From the NCBI GenBank assembly GCA_016165875.1, contig JABBOT010000022.1:4986844-5050843 (forward strand): a stretch of 64,000 nucleotides of DNA, given 5' to 3'. This DNA comes from Acanthopleura granulata (lineage: Eukaryota; Mollusca; Polyplacophora; Chitonida; Chitonidae). The notes under the pieces are model-generated. The model did not search any database and was not told the DNA's origin. It was given only the letters and a program-made list of their open reading frames with translations. This document shows positions 25,275 to 34,799 of this stretch, piece after piece. How positions within the stretch are numbered: position 1 is the stretch's first letter; every line of letters starts with the position of its first letter. Position numbers and translations under genes: made by a program.

Positions 25275-25416
25275 GTAAGTCCATGACAGAACTGGAGATT
25301 TTGTTGTGAGGGTGGTCTGTACTGTGTAAGGTGCAGATTATTTGTTTGAGTTATGTATACTGTGGAATTTTGCTGATGCCCACCTAGTGCGTACATGTAA
25401 CACTCAAAAGTTGTAC

Positions 25417-25660
25417 GGGGCATCGGTGGCCTAGTGGTTAGTGTGCTGATAGAATCGATGTGAGTTCCAGCCCACCTCATGCTTGCTTCCTCTTCGGTTA
25501 TAAATTTGTAAGGTCTGCTGGCAACCTTCAGATGGTCATGGAATTCCCACATGCTCTGCCCAGTCTTCTCCCACCATAATGGTGACTGTGATCGTATAAT
25601 TCAAATATTCTTGAGTACAGCGTAAAATAACAATCAGACAAACATACAAACAAATCAAAA
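25417..25660 (+). mobile_element. tRNA-headed SINE, forward, diverged
   Basis: Head GGTGGCCTAGTGGTTAG and B-box GTGAGTTCCAGCCC, central CTCCCACCATAATGG, tail GCGTAAAATAACAATCAGAC. It is more decayed than the other copies. Confidence 0.75.
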
Positions 25661-25775
25661 CTTCAGTGTGTTACATAGTCAAAAGTAGCATGTAGCTCCC
25701 ATGATTAGCTCTGTTTAGTACATTTTTGTTCTGTACATTCTGTCATGTGATGTAAACAGCGATCACTGCCTTTGA

Positions 25776-25840
25776 GCTAACCTAATGAATTAAACATTAT
25801 GTGTATGATTAGCATACAGCATCTAACTCATTAGGTTAGC
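25776..25840. repeat. short inverted repeat (13-bp perfect stem)
   Basis: GCTAACCTAATGA at 25776-25788 pairs with TCATTAGGTTAGC at 25828-25840 across a 39-base loop. It could be a MITE relic or chance. Confidence 0.6.
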
Positions 25841-26010
25841 CTTTGAGCCTGTGTAAACTCAATATAACAACCTAGGCTAGAATCAGAAAATGGCTGATTC
25901 TTCATAGTCATAGAAGAGACAGGCATACAGGCAAGTTCTGGGCCTTTCTATTGCATGTAATTGATTATACATGTATTCTGTATAATAAGCCACTAAAGCT
26001 TTTGACTGAG

Positions 26011-26185
26011 TTGATACAGGGCATAGAGACCCTCAAGACGTTCACTTGATACAGGGTATAGAGACCCTCAGAACTCTCACTTGATACAGGGTATAGAGAT
26101 TGTCAGGACTTTCACTTGATACAGGGTATAGAGACCCTCAGGACTCTCACTTGATACAGGGTATAGAGATCGTCAGCACTTTCAC
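26011..26185 (+). repeat. tandem repeat, 35-bp unit, exactly five copies
   Basis: Each copy starts TTGATACAGGG(T/C)ATAGAGA and ends in (T/C)TTCAC or CTCAC. There is no length change across 175 bases. Copies alternate between ACCCTCA and ATYGTCA variants, suggesting doubling of a two-unit block. Confidence 0.95.
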
Positions 26186-26681
26186 ATATGCTGCCCATTG
26201 GCATCAGTCAGTGTATGTATACACCTTTGATTGGTTTAGAAAACTCTTTACAGGCCTTGTAAAAGTACCACTGTGACAATCAAATGTTACAATCGCATTT
26301 TCATGAGTGTTTTTTTTTTATTATTCTTTTTTTTTCTGTTTTGCAGTCAATGTGTTTGTGGGTTTGCGTTTCACAGAATTTTAATAAGCTGTCACCTGTA
26401 GAAAATATTCTCATTTTAATTTCATTGTTTTCATGTTGGTGAAAATATTGTCCCAACCAGTAGAGCTACTACAGTCTCATCAGAAACTGGTTTCACTTTC
26501 ATGTCATGGTTTGAAGGTTAGCTACTCAAGGTCCCACCACCCCTTCTAAAGACAATACAGAAAGAGTAGACACATTTAACCAATCATGTCTTGATATTCA
26601 CTTGTATTTATTTGCAACAGTAGTGCTTATGATTGGTCAAATTTGTGGGTTTGAGTGACTCAGAAAGGCCTAAGTAAATTC

Positions 26682-27990
26682 TATAATAATAATAAGAAGA
26701 ATGAACTTTATTTACAGAGGGTAATATACACTGTCAGCGTAATAGCTGATCTTCACTGAGGCCCTGTCACTCCTACATTCACACAAACTTCCATCCTGTA
26801 TTGCTAAGAAAGAAAATACAAAAAGCACAATGTGAAGCATCCTGTATTGCTATGAAAAAGAACAAAGAAAATACAAAAAGCACAAGGTATTGCTCATCTG
26901 GAAATACAAACGTCTATATTTTGCCGAATGTTTCAACATATGAAGAGCTTTCTATATACATAAATACAAGCAAAGTTTTATGTACAATCTCTGCTTCCAG
27001 TTTTCTGTGTCAGGTATTTTTTTAGCTTGTCTCTTGAAATTTGTAATGGAAGATGCACTTGGTATTGTGCATGGTAGTGTGTTACATATTGTTGGACAAG
27101 AAAAAGAAAGACTAGTTTTGAACAGTGATGAGTTTGGGAAGGGTATTGCCAAGTGGTTTTTACTTGATATGCGTTGTTGTTGTTCTGGAGGGTCTTTTGC
27201 TTTAAATAGATTTTTCATGCATTCTGGGTAAAAGTTATTTAGGAACTTGCACACAGTAACAGCTTTGTATAGCTTTTCTAACTCTTGTAGTGGAAGCCAG
27301 TCCAAAAATTCCAACATTTCTGTCACATGTCTGCACAGACTGCTGTTTTTTGTAGTTCAAAAATTGGTTCCAGAAGACACATTGAACAGCCACCCCAAGT
27401 TGAAAGACAGTAGTTAATGTGAGGAAATGTACATGTATAGGGATTGTGGAACAGCAGTCGGGTGGTTTGTGGCATCAGATGTCTATATTTTCCTAAAACT
27501 GATAAAAGTCTTGCTATTTTTGCACAGATATGATCCACTTGTTTCTGCCATTTTGTGCTCTCAGTGTAGATTCCGAATAATTTATGTTACTTGACATTTT
27601 GTATGGGGATATTTTTAGTTTTAATATTGAGGGTCGTGTTTTCAAGATATCTCAATTTCTGGGTTCCTCTTAGTAAAATAGAAGCAGTTTTGCCATGGTT
27701 AATTACCATTGCGTTTAGGGAGCACAAAGAACCGATGGATTGGAGGGACATGTTTAGAGATGATTCAATGTCAGGAAGATGTCTTTCAGAATAATAAATT
27801 GTTGTCATCAGCAAACATTTCTAAGTTAGAGTTGTCAGTGTGTACAACTAAATCATTTATATCGAGGATGAACAGCAGTGGTCCTAGGATGGAGCCCTGA
27901 GGGACTTCACTATTGACATTCAAATGTTCAGACATATTGTTATTCAGTATGACACACCGTGTCTAACAAAGAAAATACTCCTAAGTCTGC
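26682..27990 (-). mobile_element. non-LTR retrotransposon relic (reverse transcriptase C-terminal half and 3' end)
   Basis: On the minus strand, segments in several frames encode the RT motif PQGSILGPLLF (near 27895), the catalytic-box start FADD (near 27812) and downstream thumb-like sequence ending about 26950. A 3'UTR ends in a TTATTATTATTA tail at about 26682. This is the usual layout of jockey/CR1-type LINEs. A frameshift follows directly after FADD, further frame changes lie near 27590 and 27325, and the 5' half is missing, so the copy is dead. It sits in reverse orientation in the large intron, directly beside the 41-bp minisatellite. Confidence 0.75.
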
Positions 27991-28014
27991 AAGGGGATGG
28001 GGTACAGGCAGCTT

Positions 28015-29400
28015 TTCTTCTCGCAGCAGGTGGCATTTCTCGCAGCAGGTGGCACTTCACTCATGACCACATTTTCTTCTCGCAGCAGGTTGCACTTCAC
28101 TCATGACCACATTTTCTTCTCGCAGCAGGTTGCACTTCACTCATGACCACATTTTCTTCTCGCAGCAGGTGGCACTTCTCGCAGCAGGTGGCACTTCTCG
28201 CAGCAGGTGGCACTTCACTCGTGACCACATTTTCTTCTCGCAGCAGGTGGCGCTTTACTCATGACCACATTTTCTTCTCGCAGCAGGTGGCACTTCTCGC
28301 AGCAGGTGGCACTTCTCGCAGCAGGTGGCACTTCACTCGTGACCACATTTTCTTCTCGCAGCAGGTGGCGCTTTACTCATGACCACATTTTCTTCTCGCA
28401 GCAGGTGGCACTTCACTCGTGACCACATTTTCTTCTCGCAGCAGGTGGCACTTCTCGCAGCAGGTGGCACTTCAACCGTGACCACATTTTCTTCTCGCAG
28501 CAGGTGGCGCTTCACTCATGACCACATTTTCTTCTCGCAGCAGGTGGCATTTCTCGCAGCAGGTTGCACTTCACTCGTGACCACATTTTCTTCTCGCAGC
28601 AGGTGGCACTTCACTCATGACCACATTTTCTTCTCGCAGCAGGTGGCGCTTCACTCATGACCACATTTTCTTCTCACAGCAGGTGGCACTTCTCGCAGCA
28701 GGTTGCACTTCACTCATGACCACATTTTCTTCTCGCAGCAGGTGGCACTTCTCGCAGCAGGTGGCACTTCACTCGTGACCACATTTTCTTCTCGCAGCAG
28801 GTGGCACTTCACTCATGACCACATTTTCTTCTCGCAGCAGGTTGCGCTTCACTCATGACCACATTTTCTTCTCGCAGCAGGTGGCACTTCTCGCAGCAGG
28901 TGGCACTTCACTCGTGACCACATTTTCTTCTCGCAGCAGGTGGCACTTCACTCGTGACCACATTTTCTTCTCGCAGCAGGTGGCACTTCACTCGTGACCA
29001 CATTTTCTTCTCGCAGCAGGTGGCACTTCACTCATGACCACATTTTCTTCTCGCAGCAGGTGGCGCTTCACTCATGACCACATTTTCTTCTCGCAGCAGG
29101 TGGCACTTCTCGCAGCAGGTGGCACTTCACTCGTGACCACATTTTCTTCTCGCAGCAGGTGGCACTTCACTCGTGACCACATTTTCTTCTCGCAGCAGGT
29201 GGCACTTCTCACAGCAGGTGGCACTTCACTCGTGACCACATTTTCTTCTCGCAGCAGGTGGCACTTCACTCGTGACCACATTTTCTTCTCGCAGCAGGTG
29301 GCACTTCTCACAGCAGGTGGCACTTCACTCGTGACCACATTTTCTTCTCGCAGCAGGTGGCACTTCTCGCAGCAGGTGGCACTTCACTCGTGACCACATT
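28015..29400 (+). repeat. minisatellite, 41-bp units with optional 19-bp sub-units, roughly 30 copies
   Basis: The long unit reads TTCTTCTCGCAGCAGGTGGC, then ACTTCACT(C/A)(G/A)TGACCACATTT. The 19-base core CTCGCAGCAGGTGGCACTT is often duplicated once or twice inside a unit. Every unit carries a pyrimidine tract plus CAG (acceptor-like), CAG|GTGGCA (donor-like) and an E-box CAGGTG. Open frames across it on both strands come from the repeat itself. It lies in sense orientation in the intron between exons F and G. Confidence 0.95.
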
Positions 29401-29404
29401 TTGA

Positions 29405-30760
29405 CGCCGTGCTGCCGACGCTGCTGTAGAGGTTCACCGCCCCTAAAATGACATAACATGTCCTACTTTGGACTTTTGTTGGTTTCCTAGTGTCTTCAGT
29501 CCTTCTGATTTTTGACCTTTATAATACAAGCTGATGTATTAGCTAGTGTACTAATGGCTACTTCTTCACATCTGAAATATTAATGGTTGCCATGCACTGC
29601 ATATAAAAGTACCCTTCATGTCATTTTACATGTTCTTTGTTCCTTTTTCATATAAATACTTAATTGAGGTCATGTAAGTAGTGGTTCACAGATGATGTTA
29701 GTGTGGGTAACGGCCGCTTAGTGTTTGTGCTGTGGTGAAGACGTCAGGTCAGTTTACATTAATTCTCTCTTCTCTTCATGCCTCTTGTTCTTGTATTGAT
29801 CAGAAAAGCCTGCCTTCAGGTAATTTGAGGAGCAGTGTGATAGGCTTTAGCCCCAGGACCTCTGTTGTGTACATATGTATGTGTGTGAGGTACACTGTAT
29901 ATAGTGACTGTATCCCCCAGTAACCAGAACAATGTCCAACACTTCTACACACCGACAGATCTACACACATATAGACCATCAACTCATTTGCTCCACGCTA
30001 CAGCTTGTCACCAATCCAACTCGGCACCCCCTCTACAGCTAACATAGCAGATTATTGACTACTTTCTTCGGATCATCGCAGGATTTCTTCAGACAATTTA
30101 GAAAGATTGATTGTGTTTCTTTTGTTTGCACCTGTCACCACTCGTGCTTTAAAGTGCCAAAGTCCTGAACTAAAATCTCCCAGATGTATGACTAAATAAA
30201 CACTAGGGTTTTTTTTTTTTTTTTTTCAGTGTTCAGGTTAAATCTACACCTCCCACCAAAGGCAAATTTGCTCTGAACTCCGAACACATTTACCAGTTCT
30301 ATTAATAATTTGGTCTCGCCTTCCACACCTTCTCTGAATTATTTACTTGGCAGTTTTCTCTTGCCAAGTGTTTGATAAGAACTTAAAGATTGTACATGCA
30401 TGTTCCCTTCCTGAATTCATGTCAGTTCATCATGCCAGATCTGTAGTAGAACCCGGTGAGCATGGCTGTTGTTGCCCGGTGGTGTTTTATGCTTTATACC
30501 CTGTCTAATCCTGTAGACAATGGCAGATCAGCCTGGTGATTAGTACCAGGGGAACCACAACTCACCTGTGATCAACAGACCCTCACATACTTACATGCCT
30601 GTTTATATACCAATGTGAGCTCAAATTACATACATGTGTGTGTAAGGGACTAAGTCTTCGGGAGCTTCTGGTTCATGCACCTGTACGTTGAGATATTGAG
30701 ACTTATGTTTAGTTTGGATGGGCTATGTGCCTCGTGTGAGCCTTGTGTGTTACCGTGTCC
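29405..30760. other. intronic stretch, nothing supported
   Basis: It begins with the unique flank of the minisatellite and contains a T20 tract near 30209 followed by CAG. No ORF or repeat that I can support. Confidence 0.5.
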
Positions 30761-30842
30761 ATGTCCCGAAAACTGCGGGCTCTTCATCATGTGGCAGGGC
30801 TAAGGTGGAAAGTTCTCCATGACTCCATTCTGGCTGGGATCA

Positions 30843-31093
30843 ATGTCTCCAAGAACTGAGCACAACTTAGGTGAGCGCCGATATTCCTGTCAGTCCCGGG
30901 TCTCCCATGTGGGTGTGGACAGCGCCATGGTGGTCACCCCAGTCCCTCAGAGACCACGTACCTCCGCCACCAGGAAGAGACCTATCTCTCTGCGACAGAT
31001 CTATGGGGCCCGCAGCGAGATAACTCTGCTGGGAGAAGACAGCTATTACTCGTATAGCACGCGCTCCATTACCTCACCACACCTCTTCTTAGG
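30843..31093 (+). CDS. alternative first coding exon G (joins 37728), with overlapping upstream ORF
   Basis: The frame from ATG 30843 (MSPRTEHNLGERRYSCQSRV) runs 251 bases (83 codons plus two, phase 2) to donor TTAGG|GTAGGT. A further in-frame ATG lies at 30819 and an in-frame TAA at 30801-30803. The product is rich in Ser, Thr, Pro and Arg, with a Tyr-rich patch (GEDSYYSYSTRS). A separate ORF from ATG 30761 (MSRKLRALHHVAGL...) ends at 30859 and overlaps the main start in another frame. It is either an inhibitory upstream ORF or a sign of a one-base indel. The junction codon with 37728 is Gly. Confidence 0.6.
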
Positions 31094-31183
31094 GTAGGTC
31101 ATGGTGCTGCTAGTGTGATACCTGCATGTGAGGCTCTCCACAGAATGATGGGCTCAAAGTTTTGTTGCCATCTGATCACCATT

Positions 31184-31240
31184 AAGTGAGAGTGAGTGAG
31201 TGAGTGCTTGAGATTTAACGTCGTACCCATTAAGTGAGAC
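31184..31240 (+). mobile_element. fragment of a second SINE family
   Basis: GAGTGAGTGAGTGCTTGAGA followed by TTTAACGTCGTAC resembles the start of another interspersed family that I recall from molluscs. Only about 55 bases remain. Confidence 0.4.
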
Positions 31241-33010
31241 GGGTGTCATTTATTTGTTCTGTTGTCCATTGGACACCAATTCCAACTCAACAAAGGATCA
31301 TATGGCATTTTGTAACTGCTTCATGCAGCTCCATGGGAAGAGTAACATTTTTGTTGTTGGTTATGTTGTGAGTTCTTCTTGTCCTTGCATGATCTCATGG
31401 TGTATTTTGGCAAGTTGCTGTCCAAGTTAGGGGGAAGAAATTTGAACATTGAACTGTTGCATGGCCGCACAACTGTGTCCTCCAACATTTGTTGTGACCA
31501 TACCCCCCGGGAACACTCACCAGGGCTGCCTCCCTGTAACACTCTTTGACATTGACATACATGTAGATGTAAACCTGATGACACATGTAGCTATCAGAAT
31601 CACTGGACCACCAGAATGGTCTAGATTCTATAATGGTACTGCTTAATGGAGACTGATGGAATTTCAAGATTACACGAACTTATTAGGAAGCTGATGTGCT
31701 GTTATTATACTGGAATAATTCGTTTTTTCTTTGCATGCAAGCAATAGCGAGCAATCTGATTTTCAATTTTGTGTGTTCCTAGTCAATGAAACTAAGAAAT
31801 ATTTACCTCCCCCCCTCGTACAAACTTATACAGAAAACAATGTCATGCTTGTTTAAAAGAAAAGAACACATTCATACAACCTATACCTTAAAAGAAAGAG
31901 CTTTACTTATGGCTAAATAAAAAATTTTCTGACTGAAGTGCTTGTTATTTGAGTATTTAATAGTTAAACATCCAAGACTGAGAAGCCTTTTTAGGCCATC
32001 ATTTTAAACTGTAATTTGAAAAACACTGTGAAAAACGAATATAGTTATTTCTCGTCAAATTCCCTTTGTTTCTCTTAAACTTGTTTCTCTTTTTCATTAA
32101 CTTGCATTGGCGCTCCATCTGAGAAAGTAAAATCCTCATCAAAAATATTTTGAAATATATATCAGAAGTATTTCACCTCATGAAAGGAATTTAAATGTGA
32201 CAGTTTTAAGAAGAAGCAAAGTCAAAAACTGCCGATGGGAGATTCACTGTGATGATTGTTGAACAATCACATATGAGTACAGTATCTTAAAAGACTATGG
32301 AAAACATGAACTGAGCCCCAAGGAGCCCCTCTCACATCACTAATAAAGGCTTTTGTGAAACATCACGCTACAGAACCAATTGTCTCAATTTGATTAATAG
32401 ATAATGTATTAACTGTAATATTTTTAGATTCATAGAGGGGAATAACACAGCCACTCTGAAAATAATATGAATCTGCGATTTCTTAATTGAACATTCATGC
32501 AGGCGGGTGTCTTTTCTGATGAAAATGTACTGATGTTTATAAATGAACCCATTGACTGTCTTGAAAACCAATATCCTGTTTGTGTTATTTTTGACAAGAA
32601 GGATCCGATTCATTTTCCTCGCAGATATGGCTGTGTTCATTCAGTACAAAGTTTTTTCAGGTCAGAGGAGTCTTTCTCGACAGATTTTTGTGAACCTCCT
32701 GTTTCACCTGTACAATCCTGATACTGTACATGCATCCTGTACAGTCGTGGTCTTTTAGCCAATCACCACTGTCAGTCAGAATAATTTTACTGACCACATG
32801 TGTCATTTAGAAAAATCGATATTTATTGATGGCAGTGTTTTGTCCTCTCAGCTGAGTGCATCTATCGAACATGTTCAGACTTGTGCTGGGCGAGCTTTTT
32901 ATTCGAGTGGCAATCAGTCAGTGGTCCCTGTACAATCTCTTTATCCTACGGCCATCCTTGGAGGATTCTGATCAAATTCCCATCCTTCATAGGCTGTATT
33001 TAGCATTCTG

Positions 33011-33272
33011 TTTATTTATTTATTTATTTGATTGGTGTTTTATGCCGTACTCAAGAATATTTCACTCATACGACGGTGGCCAGCATTATGGTGGGAGGAA
33101 ACCGGGCAGAACCAGGGGGAAACCCATGACTATCCGCAGGTTGCTGGCAGACCTTCCCACTTACGGCGGGAGAGGAAGCCAGCATGAGCTGGGCTTGAAC
33201 TCACAGCGACCACATTGGTGGGAGGCTTCGGTCATAGCGCTACGTTAGCGCACTAACCGACTGAGCAACTTC
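33011..33272 (-). mobile_element. tRNA-headed SINE, reverse, with 9-bp target-site duplication
   Basis: Full-length copy: (TTTA)n at the left is the complement of the A-rich tail, and the tRNA-like head is at the right. AGCATTCTG at 33002-33010 and 33273-33281 is the target-site duplication. It interrupts an open frame that ran from ATG 32871. Confidence 0.9.
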
Positions 33273-33435
33273 AGCATTCTGTGTAATTGTTGGATGGATT
33301 AGCATGTTTTAGGTGATGGTTATGAATTTTCTCACCTGCAAGTTTTTGATCGGCCATAATTATAGTTCTTGACGAATCTTAATTTGGCCCTTTTTTAGGT
33401 GCGAAAGTTACCTCAAAATTTTTTCATTTTTCTGA

Positions 33436-33695
33436 GGGGGGCCTCCGTGGCTCAATCTGTTAGCGCAGCACAATAAGCCGAAGCCTCCCACCAATGCTGT
33501 CTCTGTGAGTTCCAGTCCAGCTCATGCTGGCTTCCTCTCTGGCCGTAAGTGGGAAGATCTGCCAGCAACCTGCGGATGGTCGTGGGTTTCCCCCTGAGCT
33601 CTGCCCGGTTTCTTCCCACCATAATGCAGGCCGCCATCATATAAGTGAAATATTCTTCAGTACGGCGTAAAACACCAATCAGATAAATAAATAAA
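33436..33695 (+). mobile_element. tRNA-headed SINE, forward, with 12-bp target-site duplication
   Basis: Head GGCCTCCGTGGCTCAATCTG, B-box GTGAGTTCCAGTCC, tail AAATAAATAAA. TCATTTTTCTGA at 33424-33435 and 33696-33707 is the target-site duplication. It faces the copy at 33011-33272 across only about 160 bases. Confidence 0.92.
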
Positions 33696-34668
33696 TCATT
33701 TTTCTGAAACATGGACCAAGTACTTGAGGAGGGGCTGATTTGCTAGATGACACAAAACCCTACGTAGTCATCTTTTTCCATGATGTTGCAGCTGTTGTGA
33801 ATTTGCACTACTGGTGTTATCATTGTTGATTAAATTCAGTGTTTGCACACTGATTAATTTTTATTACATAATTGTATGGCTAGAAGTGAAAACTGCTCTT
33901 TTCCTACAACCCTTATGTTGGTTTGTAAATTATGGGTTCAAGACTGGCCCGCTGTTTGCACTGGATAGCCATTCAAGTGTCGGCGTACTAATCATTTATT
34001 GAAATCTCCCTTTGACTCAATACGTCAAATAATAGCTTGTTGAAGAGTTACTCAATCATCAACCTGTGTGTAAAGTTTGAACATACGTGTTAAGACATGT
34101 CCTGTTATAGCTCATTATCAGAGGCTTTACTTCTGTGTGAGAGAGCTTAGAAAACCTCAGGTGGACAATGGTGAATCCCATGGGCTGAATGCCTTATTGT
34201 TCATGATGAAGGGTCCACTGGGGTGAAGATAGATCAATGAACTAGCACTAATCAGTCAGCTGTGATTGTGGCTCTATCATTCCAGTCTATACCCTAGCTG
34301 TTTAAAATGAAAGGGAGGATTAGCCTGTCTGTCTGCCTTTGATTACCTGCTGCCTAAGCTCCTGTCCAGTGATATGATTATACTGTCAGGAGCTACAGCA
34401 TGAAGGTGTATAGGTGTACTTCTGATATAATGGCAAGACACCTTGTAATCAAGCTTTGTGTGTAGCTGTTCAGATATTCTGTTGTCAATGACAATGTTGT
34501 TCATCAGAGACAGTGTTTGGTCCGAAGCTTGCAGTGTTACCTGTGCATATTGCTTTTACCTATACCACTTCCTTAGCCGTGCAGGTAGCAGGGATCAGCT
34601 CCTCTGGTGTCTCCTGTCAGTCACATTGCCTGGGGAATGTACTGTTGTCAACCCGTGATATCTGACAG

Positions 34669-34766
34669 ATGGAAACCTCTCATAAAAAGACCAGCTTCCT
34701 CATCCCAGAATGTCCGTGGATATTTCCAATACGTTTACAACCTGCGAAAAAGTCAACCAGCAGTTT
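34669..34766 (+). CDS. alternative first coding exon H (joins 37728)
   Basis: ATG opens 98 bases (32 codons plus two, phase 2) to a consensus donor, CAGTTT|GTAAGT. An in-frame TGA at 34663-34665 immediately precedes it. The product starts METSHKKTSFLIPECPWIFP and ends LQPAKKSTSS, basic. ACAG just before the ATG could be read as an acceptor, so the exon might have an upstream non-coding partner. It is the exon nearest the constant block, about 3 kb away. The junction codon is Phe. Confidence 0.55.
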
Positions 34767-34799
34767 GTAAGTTCTACTTAGAACATGTTGAGTAGCTGT

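Noticed and set aside
26347..26397. 51-base open segment after a strong acceptor (TTCTGTTTTGCAG), phase 2-2
   Set aside because: The donor CT|GTAGAA is weak and the peptide is Cys/Phe/Ile-rich and intron-like; unlike 16551-16601 it lacks a consensus donor.
28143..29393. Several 60-119-codon frames on both strands with HIFFSQQVALLAAGG-type repeats
   Set aside because: Products of the 41-bp minisatellite, not genes.
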